A DNA stretch of 64,000 nucleotides from an uncultured Collinsella sp. (GCA_900541855.1 UQLD01000005.1:1-64000), one strand, 5' to 3'. Shown: positions 16,832-27,434, counted from the first letter of the stretch. Program-made: numbers and translations. The notes: generated by a model not told the origin, from the sequence alone.

Positions 16832-16866
16832 AGAAAGGGCCCCGGGTGTTGCCCCGGGGCCCTTCT
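16832..16866 (-). terminator. Hairpin between grpE and dnaJ
   Basis: AAGGGCCCCGGG pairs with CCCGGGGCCCTT (16835-16864), and on the minus strand is followed by TTT. It lies inside the operon, so it may lower dnaJ-hspR expression relative to dnaK-grpE or protect the upstream transcript. Confidence 0.7.
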
Positions 16867-16869
16867 CAA

Positions 16870-17712
16870 TTACTCCTCGGTGCTCTCGGCCGTATCGGCC
16901 GCAGCATCCTCGGGCGCCGCTTCGGGCTCCGGTGCGGGGCGCTTCTCGCCACCGTAGGTCACCGTCACCATCGCGGAACGCAGGATGCGATCCGCCATGC
17001 GGTAGCCCTTCTGGTACACATCGTTGACGGTCTCGTCGTACTGCGATGCGTCCTCGACGCGACCCACAGCCTGGTGCTCGAGCGGATCGAACGCCTCGCC
17101 CTTGGGGTCGATGGACTCAACGCCCTCGTGCGCAAACACATCGAGCAGCTTGGCATGAACCGCGTCAACGCCATCGACGAACTGCTTAAAGTCGTCGGAA
17201 AGCTCTTGGCTGCGGGCATGGTCAATCGCGCGCTCGATATCGTCGATCACCGGCAACAGCGCGGTGACAAGCTTCTCGGTCGCGCGCTCGCGCTCGGCGA
17301 TACGCTCGTTTGCGGTGCGGCGACGGAAGTTCTCCCAGTCGGCCTGCAGACGGGCGGTGCGCTCGGTGGCGTCCTTTGCCTTGTCCTCGGCGGCCTTCTG
17401 AGCCTCTGCCGCAGCATCGAGCTCATTGCGCACGTCGGTAAGCTCCTTCTGAGCCTGCTCGAACTTAAGCTTAAAGTCGTTGTCGGCGGCTTCCTCACCG
17501 GCGCGGATAGCGGCTTCCACCATCTCGTCCTCGGTCATCGTCGCCTCCTTGTTGGAATCCTCTACCTGGTTCTCGGCAGCCTCGGCGGCCTCGGCCTCGT
17601 TGGCCTCGGTATCGTCAACGGCCTCTACGGGAATCTTCACGTCCTTCTCCTCAGAGTCAACGGGGGCGGCGCCAGCGGCGGCCGCCTCCGTGCGAGCTTT
17701 ACGGGCGGACAT
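16870..17712 (-). CDS. grpE: Nucleotide exchange factor GrpE
   Basis: GrpE releases ADP from DnaK. The 280 residues comprise a long acidic, alanine-rich disordered N-terminus (1-80), the coiled-coil dimerisation helix (80-150, including RLQADWENFRRRT) and the conserved beta domain ending with DVYQKGYRMADRILRSAMV. Family members are usually 170-220 aa; the excess is in the N- and C-terminal acidic tails. The start is two bases after the dnaK stop, so the two are translated together. Confidence 0.96.
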   Translation of the reverse strand: MSARKARTEAAAAGAAPVDSEEKDVKIPVEAVDDTEANEAEAAEAAENQVEDSNKEATMTEDEMVEAAIRAGEEAADNDFKLKFEQAQKELTDVRNELDAAAEAQKAAEDKAKDATERTARLQADWENFRRRTANERIAERERATEKLVTALLPVIDDIERAIDHARSQELSDDFKQFVDGVDAVHAKLLDVFAHEGVESIDPKGEAFDPLEHQAVGRVEDASQYDETVNDVYQKGYRMADRILRSAMVTVTYGGEKRPAPEPEAAPEDAAADTAESTEE

Positions 17713-17714
17713 GA

Positions 17715-19607
<1,893 letters not shown>

Positions 19608-19716
19608 TAGAAATTCCCTCTCTCTTGTGCGTTTGCACCGACTCGGCGGTCTGCCGAGCGGTGTTTCGGCTTGTCTTTCAGGATGTAGTGTATCCCCTTA
19701 TGGGCCGGAATATACA

Positions 19717-19743
19717 AAATCTAAGTCAATTCATATAAGATTT
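19717..19743 (-). promoter_or_regulatory. Candidate heat-shock (HspR) operator of dnaK
   Basis: AAATCTAAGTC, five bases (AATTC), ATATAAGATTT; 22 of 27 bases match the clpB site at 10315-10341 and all differences are in the spacer. In both, TGTATA lies next to the motif on the minus strand and could be a -10 region. Confidence 0.65.
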
Positions 19744-19869
19744 CTTATTGCCGAGAGTTTAGGTTCGCAAATACGCAGGTAGACGCACTGTTTGAGTTCT
19801 CGGCAAATCTATCGAGATCTATGTAGAGATGGCTGAGGTTTGGGTCCGAGGGTGCCTGGGGCTGCCTTG

Positions 19870-20053
19870 CGGAAAGCTCGTCCCGTTTTGAGCGTGGATT
19901 CCGGGTCGCAGTTTCCGTCTGAAGGCTCAACCGGAAACCGTATCCCGTTTTGAGAGCTGATACCGGCTCGCATTTTCCGCTAGCGGGCCTAACCGGAAAC
20001 TGCAACCCGTTTTTCGACAAAATAATGGGATGCGGTTTCCGCAAGCACGCTCA
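19870..20053. repeat. Three tandem 61-base hairpin units
   Basis: Three imperfect tandem copies (19870, 19931, 19993) each start GGAAA, have CCCGTTTT about 11 bases on, and end with TTTCC. In the third, GGAAACTGCAACCC can pair with GGGATGCGGTTTCC at 12 of 14 positions. They fill most of the 650-base gap between dnaK and the ferredoxin gene; no reading frame is supported there. Confidence 0.7.
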
Positions 20054-20264
20054 ATCGCCCTATATTTCAAGTCACCTTTAGCTAACATTTACGCAGCTCA
20101 ACGGCCCCACCTGCGTGTTTTTTAGTAAACCTTGGCATACTCGGCGAACGGTATGAAGATGCCGGTCAGAGGGTATTGCAAACGGTCGCTCCCGTGGTAT
20201 GTTTTTGCCCGAATCAAACCGGCGCGCATCGCCTGTAGCGTCGGTCAACAGAGAGGAAACTACC

Positions 20265-20450
20265 ATGGCTCATCCCGTAATTGATGCCGACGAGTGCATC
20301 GCTTGTGGCGTTTGCGTCGACTCCTGCCCCGCTGGCGTTCTGGAGCTCCAGGACGTCGCTACCGTCGCTGACGAGGACTCCTGCGTCGCCTGTGGCGCTT
20401 GCCAGGACGCTTGCCCCGCTGGCGCGATCACCGAGATCGTCGAGGAGTAA
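20265..20450 (+). CDS. Two-cluster 4Fe-4S ferredoxin
   Basis: A 61-residue ferredoxin with two CxxCxxCxxxCP motifs (CIACGVCVDSCP and CVACGACQDACP), each binding a [4Fe-4S] cluster, as in clostridial-type ferredoxins. It is a soluble low-potential electron carrier. The ATG follows GAGAGGAAACTACC. It stands alone and ends in a terminator. Its exact redox partner cannot be read from the context. Confidence 0.96.
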   Translation: MAHPVIDADECIACGVCVDSCPAGVLELQDVATVADEDSCVACGACQDACPAGAITEIVEE

Positions 20451-20490
20451 CAACTCCCCCACTTGCACACTCAAAAGTACACCGTGCACA

Positions 20491-20531
20491 AAAAAGGAGG
20501 CTTCCGCATCGCCGCGGAGGCCTCCTTTTGC
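20491..20531 (+). terminator. Terminator after the ferredoxin gene
   Basis: AAAAGGAGGC and TTCCGC pair with GCGGA and GGCCTCCTTTT around a short loop, with the T-run ending the stem. Confidence 0.85.
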
Positions 20532-20541
20532 ATGTGTGGGC

Positions 20542-20608
20542 AGTTGCGGTGGAATAGTTCCTGGCTCATTGCTTAGATGCCGATTGTAGGAACTATTTCA
20601 CCGCAACT
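20542..20608. repeat. Family A inverted repeat
   Basis: Arms AGTTGCGGTGGAATAGTTCC and its near-perfect complement (one G-T mismatch, 21 bp). Same family as 7191-7257 but with the inner part of the arms changed on both sides (AGTTCCT/AGGAACT instead of AGGGA/TCCCT), which keeps pairing. Confidence 0.85.
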
Positions 20609-20626
20609 TATAAAGACGGTGTCGGG

Positions 20627-21172
20627 CTAGGACAAATCATCTTCGTAGGGCATCAGGTCTGCTAGGTAGCCTTTTTCCTTGAGCATCGCCTCGATCTCGT
20701 CGAGGGTCTGTTCGTCCTCCGCCGCAATGCGATGGAAGTGGTAGCCGCTGGTCACCGTCAGCAGCGGAAAGCTCTTGCCGCTCTCGATATCGCGCAGATA
20801 GCGCTCGACATCGCGACGATTGCGGATGTCCAGGTCGGCCGTAATCTTACCGTACACGCGGTGATTGACGATCACGTTGAGCACGGCGCCTCCGGCATCG
20901 ACGATACTCGTGAGCTCATTGCCTGCCTGCTCTACGCTGTGGCGAACCTTGACCAAGCGCGTGGGCACAGCGGGGCTGCTGGGGGCCTCCTGCAGCACAT
21001 AACCACGGTTGGTCGCCACGATATCGTGCCCATCGGCGCGCAGCAGGGCGATGTCTTGCACGACAATCTGGCGGCTCACACCCACCTCACGAGCAAGTGC
21101 GCTGCCCGATACGGGCCCCTTGGCCCCCTCGAGCACGGCCATGATGGCACGGCGACGCTCGCGGGCGTTCAT
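20627..21172 (-). CDS. niaR: NAD-biosynthesis repressor NiaR
   Basis: NiaR (YrxA) binds nicotinic acid and represses NAD synthesis and niacin uptake genes. The 181 residues comprise a winged HTH (SGSALAREVGVSRQIVVQDIALLRADG) and the 3H domain with its conserved histidines (VRHSVEQ, VNHRVYG, SGYHFHRI), which bind a metal and the ligand. It is the last gene of nadA-nadB-nadC-niaR; its ATG overlaps the nadC stop by one base. The palindrome at 24536 upstream of nadA is the likely operator, giving feedback control of the operon including niaR itself. Confidence 0.92.
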   Translation of the reverse strand: MNARERRRAIMAVLEGAKGPVSGSALAREVGVSRQIVVQDIALLRADGHDIVATNRGYVLQEAPSSPAVPTRLVKVRHSVEQAGNELTSIVDAGGAVLNVIVNHRVYGKITADLDIRNRRDVERYLRDIESGKSFPLLTVTSGYHFHRIAAEDEQTLDEIEAMLKEKGYLADLMPYEDDLS

Positions 21173-22032
21173 TATTTACCGTCCAGCAGACGCAGGTGCT
21201 TAAGCGAGAGGTCGAGAATCGGCGCAGAGTGCGTCAACGCCCCCGAGCTAATGTAGTCGACGCCCAGATCAGCCAGGGCGCGGATATTGCTGGCATCCAC
21301 ATTGCCCGAGCACTCGGTCTTGGCGCGGCCGGCGATAAGCTCAATCGCGGCAGCCATGTCGTCGTGGGTCATGTTGTCGAACATGATGATATCGGCGCCG
21401 GCCTCCACAGCCTCGCGCACCATGTCCAGGTTCTCACACTCGATCTCGACCGTCGTGGTAAACGATGCATGGGCGCGCGCCATCTCGATCGCACGCGTCA
21501 CGCCACCGGCGGCGTCGATGTGGTTGTCCTTGAGCATGACAGCCGTCGACAGGTTATAGCGGTGGTTGCTGCCACCGCCGATCTCGACTGCCGCCTTTTC
21601 AAACACACGCATGCCCGGTGTGGTCTTGCGCGTGTCGACAAGCACGGTCTTGGTGCCCTCGAGCGCAGCCGCCATCCGATGCGTGTAAGTAGCGATGCCG
21701 CTCATGCGCTGCAGGTAGTTGAGCGCCACGCGCTCGCCCGAAAGCAACACGCGCGCGTCGCCGCGCACCTGACCCACATGGTCGCCGGCGTGCACCTCGT
21801 CGCCATCCGAGACATCGAACAACACGGAGCTCTGCGGATCCAGCAGCTCAAAGGTGCGGGAGAACACGTCTAGGCCGGCGATGATGCCATCGGCTTTGGC
21901 GATAAGCTCCACCGTGGCGGGGCGCGCCGTGGGGCACACGCTCGCCGTGCTCACGTCCTCAAACGTAATGTCCTCGCGCAGAGCCTGCAGAATCAGATCA
22001 TCGACGACGAGCTTCATGGTAATGGGATTCAT
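21172..22032 (-). CDS. nadC: Quinolinate phosphoribosyltransferase
   Basis: NadC converts quinolinate and PRPP to nicotinate mononucleotide, CO2 and pyrophosphate. At 286 aa it has family length. It contains LNYLQRMSGIATYTHR, DTRKTTPGMRVFEKAAVEIGGGSNHRYNL-type active-site segments (conserved Arg, Lys, His), KDNHI, and the C-terminal LADLGVDYISSGALTHSAP. Its ribosome site (GAGGAG) is made from the last codons of nadB, so translation of the two is linked. Confidence 0.97.
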   Translation of the reverse strand: MNPITMKLVVDDLILQALREDITFEDVSTASVCPTARPATVELIAKADGIIAGLDVFSRTFELLDPQSSVLFDVSDGDEVHAGDHVGQVRGDARVLLSGERVALNYLQRMSGIATYTHRMAAALEGTKTVLVDTRKTTPGMRVFEKAAVEIGGGSNHRYNLSTAVMLKDNHIDAAGGVTRAIEMARAHASFTTTVEIECENLDMVREAVEAGADIIMFDNMTHDDMAAAIELIAGRAKTECSGNVDASNIRALADLGVDYISSGALTHSAPILDLSLKHLRLLDGK

Positions 22033-22035
22033 GGT

Positions 22036-23412
22036 CTACTCCTCCACGGCCTGCGTGCCGGCGGCACGGGCCAAATCATCGATTGCAAGGGTGTCGGCGC
22101 TCAAGGCGCGGTGACGCCCGTCGAGCGCGGGCTCGCCCGCCTGCTCCACGGCCAGCGACTCGCCGGTACGCATGTACCACGCGGCGCGACGACCCCAGAC
22201 CAGCGCCTCGAGCAGGCTGTTTGATGCAAGGCGATTCTTGCCGTGAACGCCGTTGCAGGCCGTCTCGCCCGCGGCGTAGAGCTCGGGCATCGAGGTGTGG
22301 CCGTCCTTGTCGACCCACACGCCGCCCATAAAGTAGTGCTGCGTGGGCGTAACGGGAATGGGCTCGTCCAAGATGTCGCGGCCGTCCTCCAGGCAGCGCG
22401 CGCGGATATTGGCAAAGTGCCCGGTCACCACGTCGCGCTCGACGGGGGCAAAGCTCAGCCACTCGTGCTCGGTGTCATCCTGCTTCATCTGCTCGCGGAT
22501 GGCGGCGGCGACAACGTCGCGCGGCTGCAACTCGTCGGTAAAACGCTCGCCGGCGGCGTTGAGCAAAATCGCGCCCTCGCCGCGGCAGCTCTCGCTGATC
22601 AGGAAGGTGCGACCCGGCTGCGGCGAGAACAGACCCGTGGGATGGATCTGCACGTAGTCCAGGTGCTCCATCTTAATGCCATGCTCCTGAGCGATGTAGC
22701 AGGCGTCGCCCGTGAGCTGCGGGTAGTTGGTCGAGTGGTCGTACACGCCGCCAATGCCACCCGTCGCCCACAGCGTGTGGCGGGCATGGATCTTAAACGG
22801 CTCGCCGGCATGCGCGCCCTCAGCGGCATTTACCAGCTCGTCGGCGGGACGAACCGAGTTGTCCTCGTCCACGGGAACGGCGACGATACCGGTGCACACC
22901 GTGTCGCCGTCACGCTCGCCCGTCAGGATGTCGGTCATGGCCACGTGCTCCAAAATCTGCACGTTGTCCAGCTTGCGGACAGCCTGAAGCAGCTTAGTCG
23001 TGATCTCCTTGCCGGTGATATCGGCATGGAAGGCAATGCGCGGACGGCTGTGTGCACCCTCGCGGGTAAAGTCGAGGCTGCCGTCGGCCTTGCGCTCAAA
23101 ATCCACGCCCATCGCTAGCAGGTCGTTGATGACCGAGCGGCTCGAGCGGATCATGATGTCGACGCTCTCGCGGCGGTTCTCGTAATGGCCGGCGTGCATG
23201 GTGTCCTCAAAGAAGGCATCGTAGTCCGAGCCTTCGGGCAGCACGCAGATGCCGCCCTGCGCGAGCATCGAATCGCACTCGTCGACCGCGCCCTTGGAGA
23301 GCATGATCACGCGCGTGCTCGTCGGCAGATTGAGGGCCGCGTACAGACCCGCCACGCCGCAGCCGGCAATAACGACGTCGCACTCCATATCGGGGTATTG
23401 CTTGGTTTCCAC
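22036..23412 (-). CDS. nadB: L-aspartate oxidase
   Basis: NadB oxidises L-aspartate to iminoaspartate, the substrate of NadA. The 458-residue flavoprotein has the FAD motif (DVVIAGCGVAGLYAAL), SKGAVDECDSMLAQGGI, the active-site HPTGLF and SCRGEGA segments, and AAGETACNGVHGKNRLASNSLLE. It is shorter than E. coli NadB (540 aa), lacking most of the C-terminal helical domain. The GTG start at 23412 has GGGAGAGG six bases upstream; the longer frame to 23799 runs through nadA. Confidence 0.95.
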   Translation of the reverse strand: METKQYPDMECDVVIAGCGVAGLYAALNLPTSTRVIMLSKGAVDECDSMLAQGGICVLPEGSDYDAFFEDTMHAGHYENRRESVDIMIRSSRSVINDLLAMGVDFERKADGSLDFTREGAHSRPRIAFHADITGKEITTKLLQAVRKLDNVQILEHVAMTDILTGERDGDTVCTGIVAVPVDEDNSVRPADELVNAAEGAHAGEPFKIHARHTLWATGGIGGVYDHSTNYPQLTGDACYIAQEHGIKMEHLDYVQIHPTGLFSPQPGRTFLISESCRGEGAILLNAAGERFTDELQPRDVVAAAIREQMKQDDTEHEWLSFAPVERDVVTGHFANIRARCLEDGRDILDEPIPVTPTQHYFMGGVWVDKDGHTSMPELYAAGETACNGVHGKNRLASNSLLEALVWGRRAAWYMRTGESLAVEQAGEPALDGRHRALSADTLAIDDLARAAGTQAVEE

Positions 23413-23468
23413 AGGAATCCTCTCCCTTGTAATGTGACATAAGGGACCGTCCCTCATGCAACATTGTT

Positions 23469-24494
23469 CTAGCGCGCTGCGTACTCGAGCATACGGTCGA
23501 GCGTGAGCTTGGCCTGGTCTGCCGCCTCGTCCGAGACGCCGATCTGCACCTCGCCCTCGCCCGTCTCCAGGCAGCGCACGAGCTTCTCGAGCGTGATGAG
23601 ATCCATGTTGACGCAGGTGGGCTGCACCGCGGGGAAGTAGAACTTCTTGCCAGTGCCCTGGCAGCGGCGCTCGAGCTCGTAGAGCACGCCGCGGACCGTC
23701 ACGATAATGAACTCGCTCGCGTCGGACTCCTCGGCATACTTGATGATGCCGGCGGTGGAGCCGATGTAGTCGGCCTCGGCCAGAACGTCGGCCTTGCACT
23801 CAGGATGCGCCAGCACGAGCGCGTCGGGGTGGGCCTCCGTCACGTCGACGATCTGCTCGACGGTGATGATGTGATGGCGCGGGCAGTAGCCGTTGTTGAG
23901 GATGACGTGCTTTTGCGGCACCTGCTCGGCTACGAAGCGGCCCAGGTTTTGGTCGGGAATGAACAGGATATGCTGCTGCGGCAGCTCGGACACGATCTTG
24001 ACGGCGTTGGAGCTGGTGACGCACACGTCACTCCAGCTCTTGATCTCGACCGTCGAGTTGACGTAGCAGACCACGGCAAGGTCGTCACCGTACTCGGCGC
24101 GGGCGGCGTCGACCGTCTCGCGCTTGACCATGTGAGCCATGGGGCAGTCCGCGCCCGGCTCGGGCAGCAGCACGGTCTTAGTGGGATTGAGCAGTTTGGC
24201 GCTCTCGCCCATAAACTCCACGCCGCACAGCACGATGGTCTGCTGCGGCAGGCTTTTAGCGAGCTTAGCCAGGTAGAAGCTGTCGCCGACGTAATCAGCC
24301 ACGGCCTGCACCTCGGGCGCCACGTAATAGTGCGCCAGAATCACCGCGTCGCGTTGGATTTTTAGTTGCTGAATGGCCTCGACGAGCTCTGCGGGCACCA
24401 GCGCCGCGCGCTCCGTTGCCGTCGTTGCCGATGCCAGGCCGGCCGCAATATCGCGTGCAAGCTCCGATGCATCCATGTTCGCGCTCTGTGCCAT
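23469..24494 (-). CDS. nadA: Quinolinate synthase A
   Basis: NadA condenses iminoaspartate with dihydroxyacetone phosphate to quinolinate with a [4Fe-4S] cluster. The 341-residue protein has ILAHYYVAPEVQAVADYVGDS, the cluster cysteines in VLCGVEFM, VVCYVNST-adjacent region and the C-terminal PTCVNMDLITL region, and HPECKADVL. ATG 24494 follows GAGGGG at five bases. First gene of the NAD operon, about 40 bases downstream of a strong promoter overlapped by a palindrome. Confidence 0.97.
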   Translation of the reverse strand: MAQSANMDASELARDIAAGLASATTATERAALVPAELVEAIQQLKIQRDAVILAHYYVAPEVQAVADYVGDSFYLAKLAKSLPQQTIVLCGVEFMGESAKLLNPTKTVLLPEPGADCPMAHMVKRETVDAARAEYGDDLAVVCYVNSTVEIKSWSDVCVTSSNAVKIVSELPQQHILFIPDQNLGRFVAEQVPQKHVILNNGYCPRHHIITVEQIVDVTEAHPDALVLAHPECKADVLAEADYIGSTAGIIKYAEESDASEFIIVTVRGVLYELERRCQGTGKKFYFPAVQPTCVNMDLITLEKLVRCLETGEGEVQIGVSDEAADQAKLTLDRMLEYAAR

Positions 24495-24529
24495 CAAGGC
24501 CCCTCTCTTTTGGCGAATCTTGGGGCTTT

Positions 24530-24579
24530 AGTATGACACCTAGGTTTACAGCTGACAAGACAGCTGTAAACCTAGGTGT
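24530..24579 (-). promoter_or_regulatory. nadA promoter overlapped by a 19-bp palindrome (NiaR operator)
   Basis: ACACCTAGGTTTACAGCTG (24536-24554) is perfectly repeated in inverse at 24561-24579 around a six-base loop. On the minus strand a -35 TTGTCA (24553-24558) and -10 CATACT (24530-24535) are separated by exactly 17 bases, so the palindrome covers the -35 and spacer. With niaR in the same operon, this is very probably its operator. Confidence 0.8.
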
Positions 24580-24685
24580 AAAGCTGAAATAAAGATTCAA
24601 TCATGTGTCAGGTCCATTTTCGAACTGGCAAGCTGAGGATAGCCGAGCTCTCGATAGCGCAGGAGGCATCTTTCGCCACCGCAAT

Positions 24686-24743
24686 ACCGCTCGCGCGAGT
24701 TGCGCGACGTGGGGCGCAAATGGGACACGCCTCCGCGAGCGGT
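24686..24743 (+). promoter_or_regulatory. Hairpin in the leader of the two-component genes
   Basis: ACCGCTCGCG (24686-24695) is perfectly complementary to 24734-24743. It lies 44 bases before the response regulator start. It may be part of the untranslated leader or an upstream terminator; there is no T-run. Confidence 0.4.
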
Positions 24744-24786
24744 CCGCACCCAATGTGGCAAAATCGAACTACTAAGGGGGCTCAGA

Positions 24787-25517
24787 ATGCTCAAGATTAT
24801 TGCCTGCGACGACGACGTCGCTTTTCTAGATAGACTGCACGACTGCACCGGATGATCGACCGTTGGTCGAGCGAGACGGGCACGGCGGTCGATGTTGCGC
24901 TCGTCACGCGCGGCGAGGACCTGCTGGCGCGCCATGCCGCGTCGCGCGCCGACATCATCCTGCTCGACATGATCATGCCGCTCGTCAACGGCATGGACAC
25001 CGCGCGCGAACTGCGCCAGGCCGATACCGCCGTGCGCCTGGTGTTCCTCACCTCATCGCCCGAGTTTGCACTGGAGTCCTACGAGGTCCGCGCCTTCGAT
25101 TATCTGCTCAAGCCCGTGGCCTACGAGCGCCTGGCGCAGTTGCTCGACGAGCTTTCGAGCATGCGCCCGGCGGCAACCGACGAGCTCGTGATCAAAACTT
25201 CCTTTGGCTACCACGCCCTGCGCCTGTCCGACATCGAATATGCCGAGGCGCGCAACAAGCACGTGGTCTTCCACCTGCGCGACGGTCGCGATATCGAGGC
25301 ACTCGAGTCGTTCCGCAGCGTCGAGGACCGCTTGGAGCAAAACGCGGTCTTCTTTAAATGCCACCGCAGCTACCAGGTTAACCTGCGCAATATCGATCAC
25401 TTTGACCGCACGGACATCGTCATGCGCTCGGGCGCGTGCATCCCGCTTTCGCGCAGCTGCAAGCAGGGATTCCAAGACGCCTACTTTGCGGTGCGCTTTG
25501 AGGGTGGGAGACACTGA
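24787..25517 (+). pseudogene. LytTR-family response regulator, frameshifted
   Basis: From ATG 24787 (GGGGG ribosome site) the frame reads MLKIIACDDDVAFLDRLHDCTG and stops at 24853-24855. The rest of the gene is open in another frame from 24852: phospho-acceptor Asp in IILLDMIMP, conserved Lys in DYLLKPV, and a LytTR DNA-binding domain (VFFKCHRSYQVNLRNI). The cause is visible: GACTGCAC occurs twice in tandem (24833-24840, 24841-24848). Removing one copy joins the frames exactly (DRLHRMIDRW). The gene is either mutated, switching by slippage, or a sequence error. The next gene, a histidine kinase, starts on its stop codon. Confidence 0.85.
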
Positions 25518-26794
25518 TGGTCTCCTCGGTCGAAATGGTCCTTTGGGCAATCCACCACGCCACGACGCTGCTCTTTGGCGTCTTTGCCTCGGCGGCGCTG
25601 TGCGGTGTCGAGATCAACCGGCGTCATGCGCTTGAACTGGTGCTGGTCGGCGTCGTGACCGGCGCTGCCTTTTCGATCGCCAATGCCGTCGGCGGCGAGC
25701 TTTTCGCCCGCCAGGTATATCCGCTCGTCGTGCATCTGCCGCTCGTCATCTATTTGTGCGCGCGCTACCGCCTGAGCCCGCTGCTTGCCGTGCTCGGCAT
25801 TACGAGTGCCTATCTGATCTGCCAGTTCAGCAATTGGATGGGCATCGCCGCATTTGCCGCAACCGATTCTCAGATCGCGTACTATCTGGCGCGCATCGCG
25901 ACCACACTCGCCGTCTTTGCCGTCCTGATGCATTGGGCCGGCGACATCGGTCCGCGCTTGGCGATTAAAAGCACCACCGAGCTGGGCATCCTTTTAATCC
26001 TGCCGCTCGTCTATTACGTCTTTGACTATGCCACCAACGTCTACACCACGCTGTTCCACTCGGGCTCGGTGGTAACGGTTGAGTTTTTGGCATTTGCGCT
26101 CTGCGCGTTCTACCTTATGTTCCTCGCCGTCTACCTGCGTGAATACGAAGAAAAGGAAACCGCCGAGAGAGAGCGCTGGATGCTCGAAACCCGCGACAGC
26201 GCCGCCATCAAAGAGCTCGAGGCTTGGCGTCAATCTGGGCGCGAGCTGTCGATTCTTCGCCACGATATGCGCCACTTCCTACGCGGCCTGGCCGCTTTAA
26301 TTGAGGAGGACCACACCGACGAGGCGCTCAAACGCATCGATGAACTCTGCGAAGCCGGCGATCGCACCGCCGTACGCCGCTTCTGCGCCAACGAGACCGT
26401 AAACATCGCGCTTTCGTCATTTAACTCGGATATCAATAGAAACGGCATTACCGCCAACCTGCGCGCCGCCGTACCCGAAACCATCCACGTAGGTGACGCC
26501 GACCTGTTTAGCGTGCTCTCAAATGCCTTGGAAAACGCTATCACCGCCGCAAGCGCCGCACCCCAAGGAAAGCGATTCGTCGACTTTGACCTGCGATTAG
26601 AGGACGCCCAGCTGCTGCTGTTAGTTTCCAACACGTTTGACCGCGCGCCGCGCATGGTCGACGGCATGCCCGTGACCCGGCATGCGGGCCACGGCTTTGG
26701 CACCAGGAGCATCAAACTTGCCGTGGAGCGCATGAACGGCAACTGCCAGTTCCGCATTAACGGCGATCGGTTTGAGCTGCGCGCTGTGATGTAG
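25517..26794 (+). CDS. GHKL sensor histidine kinase (AgrC/ComD-like)
   Basis: The protein (425 aa) has about six N-terminal membrane segments (1-215) and a coiled linker. The dimerisation/phospho-acceptor region contains RHDMRHFL, and a GHKL ATPase domain has the N box (LFSVLSNALENAITAA) and G box (HGFGTRSIKLAVE). This is the class that pairs with LytTR regulators, often for peptide signals. It starts on the last base of the regulator stop, so the two are co-translated. The signal is unknown; no peptide precursor gene is seen nearby. Confidence 0.88.
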   Translation: MVSSVEMVLWAIHHATTLLFGVFASAALCGVEINRRHALELVLVGVVTGAAFSIANAVGGELFARQVYPLVVHLPLVIYLCARYRLSPLLAVLGITSAYLICQFSNWMGIAAFAATDSQIAYYLARIATTLAVFAVLMHWAGDIGPRLAIKSTTELGILLILPLVYYVFDYATNVYTTLFHSGSVVTVEFLAFALCAFYLMFLAVYLREYEEKETAERERWMLETRDSAAIKELEAWRQSGRELSILRHDMRHFLRGLAALIEEDHTDEALKRIDELCEAGDRTAVRRFCANETVNIALSSFNSDINRNGITANLRAAVPETIHVGDADLFSVLSNALENAITAASAAPQGKRFVDFDLRLEDAQLLLLVSNTFDRAPRMVDGMPVTRHAGHGFGTRSIKLAVERMNGNCQFRINGDRFELRAVM

Positions 26795-26858
26795 AAGTGC
26801 GGTGCCGATCTCGAGGCGCGCCTTGCCCGCCAGGCAATCGCTCGCCGGCGCCAATCCG

Positions 26859-27434
26859 CTACAGCGGTGCAGCCGCCGGGGTCAGCTGCTTAATGTATGC
26901 CCACATGCGCTGCTTGGCGGCTTTGTCAGTGAGCGCCGCCTCAAAGCCGTCGAGCGCGAGCACGCGGCGGCCCTGCACATGGGCGACCAGGCCGGGCTTG
27001 AGCATGGCGGTGTCGAAGTCATCGATCGCCACGAGCATATCGGCGTAGGTCTCGCGCATGGCGTCAGCCGCGTTGTTGTCGAGCAGTAGCACCGCCTCGG
27101 GGTCCAAGGCCTCGAGCGCCTCGCGGAACAGCTCGCACGGCAGAGTCTCGCCCACCGCGACCGCTCCGTCACCCACGCCGGCGACGCTTGCCAGCACGCA
27201 AAAATCCTCGGGCGCGTAGCCGATGGCCCCAAGCGCCTTGCGCAACGCCGCGCCATCCGGGCCGGCGGCAAGCTCGCCACCCGAACGCTCGGCCTCGTCC
27301 AAATCGCCTTTGACCAGCACGATCGGCGAGCACGCGTTGCCCGCGATACGCACGCCACGGACCGCAAGCGATGTGAGCTCCTGCTCGGTCGCCTGGGCGA
27401 TGGCTTCTTTTTTCTGGCTTTGTGACGTGGGCAT
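26859..27434 (-). CDS. Hypothetical protein, weak uracil-DNA-glycosylase-like pattern
   Basis: The 191-residue protein has the order of elements seen in the uracil-DNA glycosylase superfamily: SPIVLVKGD near residue 36, GPDGAALRKALGAIG near 60, then LPCELFREALEALDPEAVLLLDNNAADAM near 100. The catalytic motifs themselves are not convincing, so I do not assign activity. ATG 27434 follows GGAG; the reading to 27506 has no ribosome site. It is convergent with the histidine kinase gene. Confidence 0.6.
   Translation of the reverse strand: MPTSQSQKKEAIAQATEQELTSLAVRGVRIAGNACSPIVLVKGDLDEAERSGGELAAGPDGAALRKALGAIGYAPEDFCVLASVAGVGDGAVAVGETLPCELFREALEALDPEAVLLLDNNAADAMRETYADMLVAIDDFDTAMLKPGLVAHVQGRRVLALDGFEAALTDKAAKQRMWAYIKQLTPAAAPL

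Noticed and set aside
24852..25517. Intact shorter response regulator starting at 24852
   Set aside because: It would lack the first strand and the acidic pocket of the receiver domain, and has no ribosome site; the duplication explains the break better.
26859..27434. Uracil-DNA glycosylase
   Set aside because: Only the order of segments is similar; catalytic motifs are not convincing, so it is left as hypothetical.
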